Below, piece by piece: positions 24,372-33,394 of a stretch of DNA of 51,096 nt (position 1 is its first letter; every line of letters begins with the position of its first letter). Under the pieces are notes generated by a model. The model was not told the origin of the DNA. It did not search any database and saw nothing but the letters and a program-made list of their open reading frames with translations. Origin of the DNA: Bacteroidales bacterium (GTDB lineage: Bacteria > Bacteroidota > Bacteroidia > Bacteroidales > UBA4417). Both the position numbers and the translations under genes were made by a program. Location: positions 1 to 51,096 of the forward strand of contig JADJGZ010000042.1 in assembly GCA_016707785.1 (NCBI GenBank), written 5' to 3'.

Positions 24372-25281
24372 TTATTTAACTCCAGCAATGGCTGCCAGCA
24401 GAGCCTGCCGAACATAAACTCCATTTTCAGCCTGCTTGAAATAGAATGCCTGGGGAGTGTTGTCCACATCTTCGCTGATTTCATTCACCCTTGGAAGCGG
24501 ATGGAGGATTTTCATGTTTTGCTTGCAGTTTTCAAGCATGGAACGTTGAAGAACATAAGAGTTCTTGACTTTTTCATATTCCATAGGGTCACTGAATCTT
24601 TCTTTCTGGATCCTGGTCATATAGATGATATCAGCTGTTGGGATGATATCTGATAATTCAGTGTATTGATGGTAATCAAGTTTGGCATTTTTAATATGCA
24701 TTTTTACTGAACTGGGAAGTTTAAGCTCTTCCGGTGATACAAGGTGGAATGTAGCATTGAAATTGCACAAAGCTTGTACCAGTGAGTGGACAGTTCTGCC
24801 ATACTTCAAGTCACCGACGAAAGCAATATTTAGATTTTCGAGCGTACCCTGAGTTTGAAAAATGCTATATAGGTCGAGCAGGCATTGTGTAGGATGCTGA
24901 TTAGCTCCGTCGCCTGCATTGATAACAGGGACAGGAGATACTTCAGAAGCCCAGCGGGCGGCTCCATCCCTTGGGTGACGCATCACAATGATGTCAGCAT
25001 AGCTGCTCACCATGATAATGGTATCTTTAAGGGATTCTCCCTTTTTTTACGCTAGTAGATCCGCTATCACTGAAACCAATCACCCGGGCACCCAGGCGAT
25101 TCGCGGCGGTTTCAAAACTGAGTCGCGTTCTGGTGCTTGGTTCAAAAAACAAGGAAGCGACCACATGATCATTTAATAATTTCTGGTTGGGGTTTTGCTC
25201 GAATCCGGCAGCAATTTCAAGGATTCTTAGATATTGTTCCTTGTTGTAATCTGTAATGGAAATCAGGCTTTTATCTTTCAT
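24372..25281 (-). pseudogene. pyrB: Aspartate carbamoyltransferase catalytic chain PyrB, frameshifted at a homopolymer
   Basis: The two halves are separated by one frameshift. Codons from 25281 give MKDKSLISITDYNKEQ to SVKKG with the carbamoyl-phosphate motif FEPSTRTRLSFE, then a stop. The rest (from 25036 down to 24372) reads ESLKDTI, MVSSYADIIVMRHP, HPTQCLLDLYSIF and HPLPRVNEI. Total length is 910 bases, exactly one more than a 303-codon gene. The extra base is in the T run at 25042-25048 (A7 on the coding strand), and removing one A restores SVKKGESLKDT. This is probably a sequencing error or a slippage site; the remaining sequence is fully conserved, so true decay is unlikely. Confidence 0.92.
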
Positions 25282-25429
25282 ACGGAGATTTTATTTTCGG
25301 GTGTTAAAGATACAAACTATTGATTCTTCCCTGTAAGAAGAGATGATTGTAAGTTTTCAAAAGTTGTCAACGACTTTAGATATGGTACAATATGATGGAG
25401 AACATTGATCCTTTCATGGAATTTCAAAA

Positions 25430-25455
25430 AAAAAGCGGCTCGTAAGCCGCTTTTT
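25430..25455 (-). terminator. Rho-independent terminator after the GTPase gene
   Basis: AGCGGCT (25434-25440) pairs with AGCCGCT (25445-25451) across a CGTA loop, flanked by A and T runs that extend the stem to 11 pairs. It lies just beyond the stop of the minus-strand GTPase gene. A run of A on the other side makes it potentially bidirectional. Confidence 0.85.
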
Positions 25456-25466
25456 CATGATAAAAA

Positions 25467-26810
25467 TTATTTAACGAGGTTGTGTTTTTTGACAAACTCA
25501 TCAAGGATATCGGTTAGATCGGGTTTGCCGATTTCCTGGAGGTCATAACCAACCTTCACGGTAGGTTTGTCAATTTTTACAATACGTTTCAGGTCAATTG
25601 GAGTTGCAATTACAACAGCATCACAAGGAGTGTTGGCAATTGTTTTTTCCAGGTCGCGGGTTTGTTCTTCACCATATCCCATAGCTGGCAGCAAAGTGCC
25701 AATATTTGGATAGATTTTGAATGTTTCGGCCAGTTTCCCAACGGCATAAGGACGAGGATCGACCAGTTCAGCAGCTCCATATTTGTTGGCAGCAACTGTT
25801 CCGGCACCGATTTTCATTTCACCGTGTGTTAATGTTGGGCCATCTTCAACCACAAGAACTCTTTTTCCGCGGATAAGTTCTGGTTTATCAACAGTTAATG
25901 GTGATGCGCCGTCAATAATCTTGGCATTAGGATTGATTTTTGCGATGTTATCGCGAACTTTCTGAATATTGGCTATATCAGCAGAATCAATCTTATTGAT
26001 TACGATTACATCTGACATACGAGCTACAACTTCACCAGGATAATAGGAAATTTCAGCACCCGGGCGATGTGGGTCGGCAACACCTACTGTGAGGTCCGGT
26101 TTATAGAAAGGAAAATCATTATTTCCACCATCCCATAACACTACATCACATCCATCAGGATCGTTTTCTGCTGCACGAAGAATTGCTTCATAATCCACCC
26201 CTGCATAGATCACATTTCCACGGACCACATGAGGTTCATATTCTTCCATTTCTTCAATGGTACATTTATGTTTAGCAAGGTCTTCCACTTTTGCAAAGCG
26301 CTGTACTTTCTGTGCATTGAGGTCACCATAAGGCATAGGATGGCGTACTGCAACCACTTTCAAGCCTTTAGCCATCAGGATTTCGATTATCCTGCGGGAA
26401 GTCTGACTTTTTCCGCAACCTGTGCGTGTAGCACCAACTGCGATCAATGGTTTTGTACTGGGGATCATGGTTTCACCAGGTCCCAGTAAAATAAAATTGG
26501 CTCCGGCTGCATTAACTGCGGCACTCATATTCATGACTCTCTGGTAAGGAACATCACTGTATGAGAAAACGCAATCCAGTACTTTCAAGTCTTTAATTAA
26601 CTTTGGAAGGTCAGATTCAGCAAAAATTGGAATTCCATCAGGGTAGAGGTCGGCACCAGCTAATTCTTTTGGATACTTACGGCCATCAATGTCAGGAATC
26701 TGGGCGGCAGTGAAAGCAACAACATTATATTCAGATTTTCCCCTGAAAAAAGTGTTGAAATTGTGAAAATCACGTCCTGCTGCTCCGATGATGATTACGT
26801 TTCGTCGCAT
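25467..26810 (-). CDS. Cyclic 2,3-diphosphoglycerate synthetase-like GTPase
   Basis: 447 residues from the ATG at 26810; a TTG two codons upstream is unlikely. The N-terminus MRRNVIIIGAAGRDFHNFNTFFRG is a Rossmann-like strand and loop. The P-loop-like VGATRTGCGKSQTSRRI lies near residue 127, VVLWDGGNNDFPFYKPDLTVGVADPHRPG near residue 225, and VINKIDSAD near residue 270 is an NKxD-type base-recognition motif. This matches proteins annotated as cyclic 2,3-diphosphoglycerate synthetase, an enzyme known from thermophilic methanogens. In Bacteroidota the product is unproven and 'GTPase' is the safer name. A Rex-like box lies in its leader. Confidence 0.75.
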   Translation of the reverse strand: MRRNVIIIGAAGRDFHNFNTFFRGKSEYNVVAFTAAQIPDIDGRKYPKELAGADLYPDGIPIFAESDLPKLIKDLKVLDCVFSYSDVPYQRVMNMSAAVNAAGANFILLGPGETMIPSTKPLIAVGATRTGCGKSQTSRRIIEILMAKGLKVVAVRHPMPYGDLNAQKVQRFAKVEDLAKHKCTIEEMEEYEPHVVRGNVIYAGVDYEAILRAAENDPDGCDVVLWDGGNNDFPFYKPDLTVGVADPHRPGAEISYYPGEVVARMSDVIVINKIDSADIANIQKVRDNIAKINPNAKIIDGASPLTVDKPELIRGKRVLVVEDGPTLTHGEMKIGAGTVAANKYGAAELVDPRPYAVGKLAETFKIYPNIGTLLPAMGYGEEQTRDLEKTIANTPCDAVVIATPIDLKRIVKIDKPTVKVGYDLQEIGKPDLTDILDEFVKKHNLVK

Positions 26811-26840
26811 AAACAAATTGTTTTGGTTTAACTATAATTA

Positions 26841-26858
26841 TTGTTAATTAAATAGCAA
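26841..26858. promoter_or_regulatory. Weak Rex-like box in the GTPase gene leader
   Basis: TTGTTAA-TTAA-ATAGCAA has one perfect Rex-type half-site and one with two mismatches. It lies between the -7 box and the ATG of the GTPase gene, where a repressor would block transcription. In AT-rich leader DNA a chance match is possible. Confidence 0.3.
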
Positions 26859-26869
26859 TAGAATGAGGG

Positions 26870-26899
26870 CAAAGTTAGTGGTTTAAACTTGCTGGCAAA
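26870..26899 (-). promoter_or_regulatory. Bacteroidota-type promoter of the GTPase gene
   Basis: On the minus strand TAACTTTG (26877-26870) matches the -7 consensus, and TTTG (26899-26896) lies 18 bases upstream as a -33 element, one short of the usual 19-21. The leader would be about 50 bases long. Confidence 0.5.
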
Positions 26900-27080
26900 A
26901 TTTTTTATTAATTCCTGTAACCTTGAATTGACAAAGGTTTTCATTCTCCAACTTATTATAAGTCAATGGTAATTGGAAGAATTTAACATTGATGTGCTAT
27001 AAGCCACTATTGATCAATCATATGGTTATATCTACATTGTTAGTCTTAAATATCGGTGCATACACCATCGGCAAAAAGTG

Positions 27081-27088
27081 TAAATTTG
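27081..27088 (+). promoter_or_regulatory. -7 box upstream of argS
   Basis: TAAATTTG matches TAnnTTTG and lies 22 bases before the argS ATG, giving a short leader. No -33 TTG is visible at the right spacing. The rest of the 26900-27110 gap holds no gene that I can support. Confidence 0.4.
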
Positions 27089-27110
27089 TGCTTCCTATCC
27101 TATTAAAAAA

Positions 27111-28898
27111 ATGATTGAAGAAAAACTTACCAAAAAGGCGGCAGAGGCTGTAGCATTTCTTTATAATCTATCTGTTTCACCAGCTCAAATACAACTTCAA
27201 AAGACCCGTAAAGAATTTGAAGGTGAGTATACTATAGTGGTATTCCCTTTCACAAAAATGTCCAGAAAATCCCCTGAAATTACTGCTCTTGAGATCGGTG
27301 AATTTATGAAGAAGGAGATGGGAGAAATAGAGTCTTTCAATGTTATAAAGGGCTTTTTGAATATTGGTTTATCAACTGCTTATTGGGTTGAGTTCTTCAA
27401 TGAATATTCAATTACTGAGAATTATGGTTTTAAACAGGTGGATGAGAAACAACCTGTTGTAGTTGAGTTTTCTTCACCCAACACCAACAAGCCTTTACAT
27501 CTTGGTCATATTAGAAACAATCTTCTGGGTTTTTCCCTTTCACGCATACTTGAAGCCAATGGAAACCCTGTGAAAAAGGTAAACCTGGTGAATGACAGGG
27601 GCATCCATATCTGTAAAAGTATGTTAGCCTGGAAGTACTGGGGGAATGGTGAAACACCTGAGAGCAGCGGACTGAAAGGTGATCATTTAGTAGGAAAATA
27701 CTATGTTATTTTCGATAAACAATTTAAAGCCCAGGTTGCTGAAGCTGTTGCAGCAGGCATGAATGCTGACGATGCAGCTAAACAGTCTCTTCTGATGAAA
27801 GAAGCACAGGAAATGCTTCGCAAATGGGAGGCTCATGATCCGGAAACCCTTCAGTTGTGGGAAATGATGAATCAATGGGTATATGATGGATTCCATCTTA
27901 CCTATCAGGCACTTGGAATTGAATTCGATAAGACTTATTACGAATCAAAGACCTACCTCCTGGGAAAGAAAATTGTGGAAGAGGGTTTGCAGAAAGGTGT
28001 TTTACAACAAAGGGAAGATGGTTCTGTCTGGATTGACCTTTCCGATGCAGGCCTCGATGAAAAGCTCCTGTTACGTTCTGATGGTACTTCTGTATACATC
28101 ACTCAAGATCTGGGAACCGCCCAGCAGCGCAACGATGAATTTCATCCCAGGCAACTGGTTTATGTTGTCGGGAATGAACAGGAATATCATTTCCAGGTTC
28201 TGAAGCAGGTGCTCAAGCATTTAGGAAGGGATTGGTCTGATGCCATTTACCATCTCTCCTATGGCATGGTTGAGTTGCCTGAAGGGAAGATGAAATCCAG
28301 AGAGGGTACGGTCGTTGATGCTGATGACCTTATGCAGTCGATGTTTGAAACAGCGGAAACTACTACAAGGGAATTGGGAAAGGTTGATGATTTCAGCGAA
28401 GAAGAAGCATTGGGTTTATTCAGAAAAATCGGCTTAGGAGCTTTGAAGTACTTTATCCTAAAGGTGGATCCCCGGAAGAATATGCTTTTCAACCCTTCAG
28501 AATCTATTGATTTCAACGGGAATACCGGCCCATTTATTCAATATACCTATGCCAGGATTCAATCAGTTTTGAGAAATGCAGAACGATCCGGATTGTCATC
28601 CGAGGTTAGAAATTTTGACAACATCACTATTTCGGGACAGGAAAAATCGGTTATCAGGATATTACATGATTTTCCGGGCATCCTTAATGAAGCCGGTATT
28701 GAACATAGTCCGGCTTTGATTGCCAATTATGTTTATGAGTTAGCCTGCGAATACAATCGCTTTTATCATGATATCACAATCCTTAAAGAAGAAAATGAGA
28801 TTTTGAGAAATTTCAGGTTGCAATTATGCATCTTCACAGGGAATGTGATCCGTAATTCAATGTGGCTTCTGGGGATAGAAGTACCCCAGCGCATGTGA
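27111..28898 (+). CDS. argS: Arginyl-tRNA synthetase
   Basis: 595 residues, normal for the family. An N-terminal additional domain occupies residues 1-110. The class I HIGH motif appears as HLGH at 130-133 within SSPNTNKPLHLGHIRNN. The KMSKS position carries the degenerate EGKMKSREGTVVDADDL usual in ArgRS. The C-terminal DALR anticodon-binding domain ends near residue 590 (NSMWLLGIEVPQRM). It charges tRNA-Arg and is monocistronic, convergent with the acyltransferase gene. Confidence 0.97.
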   Translation: MIEEKLTKKAAEAVAFLYNLSVSPAQIQLQKTRKEFEGEYTIVVFPFTKMSRKSPEITALEIGEFMKKEMGEIESFNVIKGFLNIGLSTAYWVEFFNEYSITENYGFKQVDEKQPVVVEFSSPNTNKPLHLGHIRNNLLGFSLSRILEANGNPVKKVNLVNDRGIHICKSMLAWKYWGNGETPESSGLKGDHLVGKYYVIFDKQFKAQVAEAVAAGMNADDAAKQSLLMKEAQEMLRKWEAHDPETLQLWEMMNQWVYDGFHLTYQALGIEFDKTYYESKTYLLGKKIVEEGLQKGVLQQREDGSVWIDLSDAGLDEKLLLRSDGTSVYITQDLGTAQQRNDEFHPRQLVYVVGNEQEYHFQVLKQVLKHLGRDWSDAIYHLSYGMVELPEGKMKSREGTVVDADDLMQSMFETAETTTRELGKVDDFSEEEALGLFRKIGLGALKYFILKVDPRKNMLFNPSESIDFNGNTGPFIQYTYARIQSVLRNAERSGLSSEVRNFDNITISGQEKSVIRILHDFPGILNEAGIEHSPALIANYVYELACEYNRFYHDITILKEENEILRNFRLQLCIFTGNVIRNSMWLLGIEVPQRM

Positions 28899-28927
28899 TC
28901 TAATATTTCGACCTGTGAAAAGCCGGA

Positions 28928-30004
28928 TCAGCCTATCAATTGTTTCCTGATCCTGTTATACACTACGACTTCAATCGTATAGGAGAACATGATCATTATG
29001 AGGATATACAGCCCGTATTCGATCACTTTATTATTCAGAAACTTCAGATATGTGGCATCCACGACAAGGTAAGCGTGGGAAATGTACATTACATAAGAGC
29101 AAGGGGCAATATATTTGAATACTCCGAAGAACAGATCAAATCCAACCCATTTTATATTTTGCCAGGCGATGGCTCCGAACATCACTATGATGGCAAAAAC
29201 GAAATGCCTGAGTTCAATGATTGGGTAAGCGACTAAAGGATAGCTATAGGTCTTGGTGGCAGCGAAATGAATGTACAGGTTCAAAGCGAGTAAGCCTGTT
29301 ATTGCGAAAAGAACATACCCGTAGGGCATGATGGAACGGAATGTATATTTTCCTCCTGAAAGATAGGTAGTGGCAAAACGAACTCCAATCCACCAGATCG
29401 CAAAGTACATCATGAGCCTGTTGACGATAAAAGGATAGAATATATAACTGGCTGCTGCTGAAATCGCCAGAATATTTACCCATTTATTTAATTTGTCACT
29501 TTTGATCCAGGTCACCAGAACAAAGAAAAGCATATAGAACCACCACTCATAGGAAAGAGACCATAGTACCCCATTCCCCATATAAGAACCGGATACGACA
29601 TTGGGTTTCAAAGTAATGACATCCTGGAGCATAAAAAGGTTACCCAGCAATGTGATCCACTCAGGATCTGCGAGCTTTCCTTCACCATAACATTTGATCA
29701 GATATCCAAGAACATAGATAAAGAAGAGAGGGATATACAGTCGGATAAATCTTCGGATAAAATAGAACTTAAAGGATTTATCTTTTGATTTCTCATAGGT
29801 AAATTTTATTACAAATCCGGAGAGTACAAAGAATACAATCACAGATTCAGGGCCGAATCGGAACAATAATCCCACATTTACTCCAAATAATTCGATTTTT
29901 TGTGGAAGAGCGTGGAAAAATACAACATACAATGCTGCAAATCCCCTTATAGCTTCAAGCTTTTCCAGACGGGGTTTCCTTTTAACAGTGATTGGATTCG
30001 TCAC
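28928..30004 (-). CDS. Acyltransferase 3 family membrane protein (OafA/YrhL-like)
   Basis: 358 residues with about ten membrane segments. The family signature LEAIRGFAALYVVFFHA lies near residue 20, with the conserved Arg and His, and RRFIRLYIPLFFIYVLGY near residue 85. Such enzymes transfer acyl groups to sugars of lipopolysaccharide, exopolysaccharide or other envelope carbohydrates; the target is unknown. The start is a GTG (30004), with no in-frame ATG upstream of the signature. The 3' end is 29 bases from that of argS. Confidence 0.88.
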   Translation of the reverse strand: MTNPITVKRKPRLEKLEAIRGFAALYVVFFHALPQKIELFGVNVGLLFRFGPESVIVFFVLSGFVIKFTYEKSKDKSFKFYFIRRFIRLYIPLFFIYVLGYLIKCYGEGKLADPEWITLLGNLFMLQDVITLKPNVVSGSYMGNGVLWSLSYEWWFYMLFFVLVTWIKSDKLNKWVNILAISAAASYIFYPFIVNRLMMYFAIWWIGVRFATTYLSGGKYTFRSIMPYGYVLFAITGLLALNLYIHFAATKTYSYPLVAYPIIELRHFVFAIIVMFGAIAWQNIKWVGFDLFFGVFKYIAPCSYVMYISHAYLVVDATYLKFLNNKVIEYGLYILIMIMFSYTIEVVVYNRIRKQLIG

Positions 30005-30166
30005 AAAATATGATTTAATAATTACTGTTGGATTTATTATTGAATCATGGCAAAACTCAATGTGTCATGATTTGGATCATTAATTTATTCTTTATTCTGT
30101 AAAAAGTAATATCGATCAGCGGTATTTGAAAATGCCCCAATCCTATTTCGAGAGTTAAGGGCATAA

Positions 30167-30199
30167 AAAAAGCCTCTTGCCATTGACAAGAGGCTTTTT
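30167..30199 (-). terminator. Rho-independent terminator after the T9SS protease gene
   Basis: GCCTCTTG (30172-30179) pairs with CAAGAGGC (30187-30194) around a seven-base loop, with A and T runs extending the stem. It begins 15 bases beyond the stop of the C10 peptidase gene. Confidence 0.88.
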
Positions 30200-30214
30200 A
30201 GCATTAAACGATGA

Positions 30215-33106
30215 TTACTTGATGGTAATCTTCTTACTGATTAATTTGTTATCAGCAACAATATGAAGGATATACATTCCTGGTTCGAAGCCATCGGTGA
30301 GGATTCGCAGGTTATTTCCGGGTGCATTGTAGTTGTATACTTCCTGACCAAGCAGTGTAAGCATACGTACCTGGGTAAACTGAACAGGAGAGATGATATT
30401 GATTACTCCACTGGCAGGATTTGGATAAACCCTGAAAGCAGAAGGATCGGTATTTGGAACACCTACGGTAATCCATGCATCTACACAAACTGGCAGTGAT
30501 TCGCCTTCATCATAAACTGCAGTAACGCAATAAGTCTGTTTCCCGTTAGCAACAGGATAGTCGTGGTAGAATAATTCTGAAATAGGAGAAGTATTCATCA
30601 GGGTATCATTACGATAGACATTATAACCAACAAGAGCTTTTCCAAGTGGGGCTGTCCATGAAAGGTGTACACTATTATCAGCAACCTGGGCAGCAAGACT
30701 TGATACAGTGCTCAGTGTTGAACCTGGTTCCAGAACACCTACATATTTGAACATACCGCCTTCTGTTTCGCTAACGTTGAAGCCACCGGCCCAACCACAA
30801 TGGTTATTAACGAAATCAACTGCGAGGAACTGATCAGCTTCGGTACCTAAGAATGGTGCCCATGAGTGACCGCCGTCAAAGCTATAGAATGAACCCAATG
30901 TAATATCAGGATTTGCTTCGGTTGATACCCAGGTATTTTCGGTTCCGGGAACAAAGCAATAGTCATTAGTTCCAATCTGACCTGTACTTGTAACTGCACT
31001 CCAGGTTACGCCACCATCAAAGGTTTCTGAAAGATTTCCTGTTGTACTGGCATCTTTATTCTGGGCCAGACCATGAAGTTCGGTAGCCATTTCAATATCA
31101 ATAAAAATAGCACCGAGAGTGGTTGTGCTTACATCCCAATGCAAGCCTTTATCAACTGTGCGGTAAACCCGACCTTTATTAGTTCCGAACCATGCTTTAT
31201 CACCAATGGCTGAATAATATCCAACAATTCCCCATTCACCTGAAACAGGATTGGCAATATTTCCACCGGGTACGACTGTCCAGGTAGTGCCACCATTTGA
31301 TGTTGTATAGATTTCAAAATCACTATTAATAGGATCTCCCATACAGAATCCATCATTTGCATTGAAGAAATGCACCACATTTGGGAAAGATGCGCTATTA
31401 GTAAAAGAAGCTGTGGTCTGACGAGCCCAGGTAGTACCTCCATCGAAAGTGGCGTAGATACCCTGAGGTTTGCTACCGGATTGCCTGTACATGGGGCAAT
31501 AGGCAGTGGTATTGTTCAATGCATTGATCATAGCAGGTTCCAGACCGGCGCAGTTAGGAATAGTACCAGTGATCCAGGTGTTTCCTCCATCTTCGGTACG
31601 GGTCCATTCCTGGATGTAGTTGGTGGTAGTTTCACCATCATAGGCTGTTCCCCATGCAGTTAATGAATCGACGGCACACAAATATTTTACTCCGCGTGAT
31701 GAATTTGTGAAACCACTTGCCTGTGGGATCCAGTCGCTTAATCCGACAGTAACTTCATGATAAACGGTGTCTGTAGCATTTAATGCCTGAACCCTGAGTA
31801 AATGGCTGCCTTTTGTTGATTCGGTTGTATTCCATGGGAAAGTGAAGGTGCCTTGTGAAGTTGTGTAAATCTGCTCACCGTCAAGTAGGAGGTTAACAGT
31901 TGTAGCAGTTCCATCAAGAACGGAGCAGCTCACATTGAAAATTCCACCGAAGCCGATTACCTGGCTAGGCTGAAGATTGGTGAAACGAACTACCAGATCA
32001 GGGTTGCCTGGTTTTATACCGATGATAGCCCTGTTGTTGCTGTTTGGTGTATAGCCGCCGGCATTCAGTGAGCCAATGGCGAAATAACCATTATACATTC
32101 CTGACCAACCCCAGTTCATATGGAATTTACTGTCGCTTGTGCGATATCCGTCACAAACCCATGCGTGACCGGAAGTTCCGTCATCACCGGCATAATAAAT
32201 AGGACGCATCAGGTCCAGTTCAGCGGTGAGCATATTTTTCCAACCCGTAGTTGTATAATTTTCCTTTGATTTGAGGGAAATCGTAGAAGGATCATAGTTA
32301 AAATAGGTAACCAGAGCCCAGGGAACATCTTCACTAAATGCGCCGGATGCATCAACACCATATTGCATATTAACAGAAACACCATTCTGATACATGATGG
32401 TTGCTACATTAGCATTAGCACTGGTAATATTATTTCCCATTGCTGACCATGTATAGGTACTGGTGCCGAAGTTGGCTGTTTGTGATCCATAAGTAGGATG
32501 GATATAGGTATGTGACAGATATCCATGAGCAGGGAAAGAATGGTATTTCTGGATTTGGCTCATGGTAGTAGCCACACATCCTGTAGGTGCATGATTGCAG
32601 GTCATTGGGGCCGAAACAGATGGAGTCTGGGCATTGTAGTAACAACCCTGATCCCAGGTAGTGGTGAGTAAAGGGCCAATATCATTGGTAGATTTTGGGA
32701 AATCATTTCCAATTAATTGATTCCATTCTGCCAGGGTGGCAGTATTGTCATATTTGGCTGAAATGATATGAGCAATATCCTTGTTATAATTATCGAACCA
32801 TGATTTTACAACTGGAACAGAAATTTCCTGCTCGAAATAACCGGTATTTGATTCTGCAAGAACCGGAATAATAGCATCATCGGCTGCTATTACAACGAAA
32901 CCACCTGCACTGTAATTGAATACATGATAGGTTGTAATTCCATTATACGACTGACTAAATGAGTTGAGTAGATTCAGGTCGCTTTTACCCGAAAAATGCT
33001 GGTAATAGTTGTCTGCAGCCTGACGAGCCTGGTCAATGGTTACAGTTTTACCGAAGGCAAAGCCCGCAATCAGCAAGCAGAGGATCAGTGTGGTAAGTTT
33101 TCTCAT
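30215..33106 (-). CDS. C10-family (streptopain-like) secreted protease with propeller and T9SS sorting tail
   Basis: 963 residues. A signal peptide (1-19) and a Spi-type propeptide (20-140) precede the C10 peptidase domain. Catalytic C177 lies in TGCVATTMSQIQ and H314 in SGHAWVCDGY, and NWGWSGMYNGYF follows. A small beta domain (about 375-460) leads into repeated FDGGxTWxxxT units typical of YCF48/BNR-type beta-propellers (about 470-790). A fibronectin-like domain (about 800-880, HLSWTAPLGKALVGYNVYR) follows. The last 70 residues are a type IX secretion sorting domain beginning VYPNPASGVINI and ending ISKKITIK. The product should be exported across the outer membrane and anchored or released. 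A terminator follows. Confidence 0.92.
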   Translation of the reverse strand: MRKLTTLILCLLIAGFAFGKTVTIDQARQAADNYYQHFSGKSDLNLLNSFSQSYNGITTYHVFNYSAGGFVVIAADDAIIPVLAESNTGYFEQEISVPVVKSWFDNYNKDIAHIISAKYDNTATLAEWNQLIGNDFPKSTNDIGPLLTTTWDQGCYYNAQTPSVSAPMTCNHAPTGCVATTMSQIQKYHSFPAHGYLSHTYIHPTYGSQTANFGTSTYTWSAMGNNITSANANVATIMYQNGVSVNMQYGVDASGAFSEDVPWALVTYFNYDPSTISLKSKENYTTTGWKNMLTAELDLMRPIYYAGDDGTSGHAWVCDGYRTSDSKFHMNWGWSGMYNGYFAIGSLNAGGYTPNSNNRAIIGIKPGNPDLVVRFTNLQPSQVIGFGGIFNVSCSVLDGTATTVNLLLDGEQIYTTSQGTFTFPWNTTESTKGSHLLRVQALNATDTVYHEVTVGLSDWIPQASGFTNSSRGVKYLCAVDSLTAWGTAYDGETTTNYIQEWTRTEDGGNTWITGTIPNCAGLEPAMINALNNTTAYCPMYRQSGSKPQGIYATFDGGTTWARQTTASFTNSASFPNVVHFFNANDGFCMGDPINSDFEIYTTSNGGTTWTVVPGGNIANPVSGEWGIVGYYSAIGDKAWFGTNKGRVYRTVDKGLHWDVSTTTLGAIFIDIEMATELHGLAQNKDASTTGNLSETFDGGVTWSAVTSTGQIGTNDYCFVPGTENTWVSTEANPDITLGSFYSFDGGHSWAPFLGTEADQFLAVDFVNNHCGWAGGFNVSETEGGMFKYVGVLEPGSTLSTVSSLAAQVADNSVHLSWTAPLGKALVGYNVYRNDTLMNTSPISELFYHDYPVANGKQTYCVTAVYDEGESLPVCVDAWITVGVPNTDPSAFRVYPNPASGVINIISPVQFTQVRMLTLLGQEVYNYNAPGNNLRILTDGFEPGMYILHIVADNKLISKKITIK

Positions 33107-33199
33107 GGTTGGTTGATTATGTGATTATAGAGTTAGAAAGCATTCTTAAAGGAAGGAAATAAACAATTGCTGATCACAATTTATAGGATCAGTAAAGTG

Positions 33200-33207
33200 C
33201 AAATTTA
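33200..33207 (-). promoter_or_regulatory. -7 box of the C10 protease gene
   Basis: TAAATTTG on the minus strand matches the Bacteroidota -7 consensus, about 94 bases upstream of the ATG at 33106. No well-spaced -33 element is visible. The remainder of the 33107-33394 gap is AT-rich with no gene that I can support. Confidence 0.4.
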
Positions 33208-33394
33208 TAATTATTATGTTTGGATATATATTTTCTCAATTATTTTTTGCATAGATTTTGGACTATTTTCTACATTATTTCTGAATGAATCCGACGTTTT
33301 AGCAATTTTCATTTCATTGAAAATTAAGCAAAAAAGAATTTTAGTGTTTCAATTGATCGTACTTCTGTAATTTAGGGGCAATCAAATCGGATGA

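Noticed and set aside
25040..25050. Programmed -1 ribosomal frameshift at the A7 run of pyrB
   Set aside because: The downstream frame requires loss of one base or +1; a -1 slip gives the wrong frame. Bacterial ATCase is not known to use frameshifting.
24372..25281. Two separate genes for the halves of pyrB
   Set aside because: The halves together form exactly one ATCase with all motifs in order, and a one-base correction at the homopolymer joins them.
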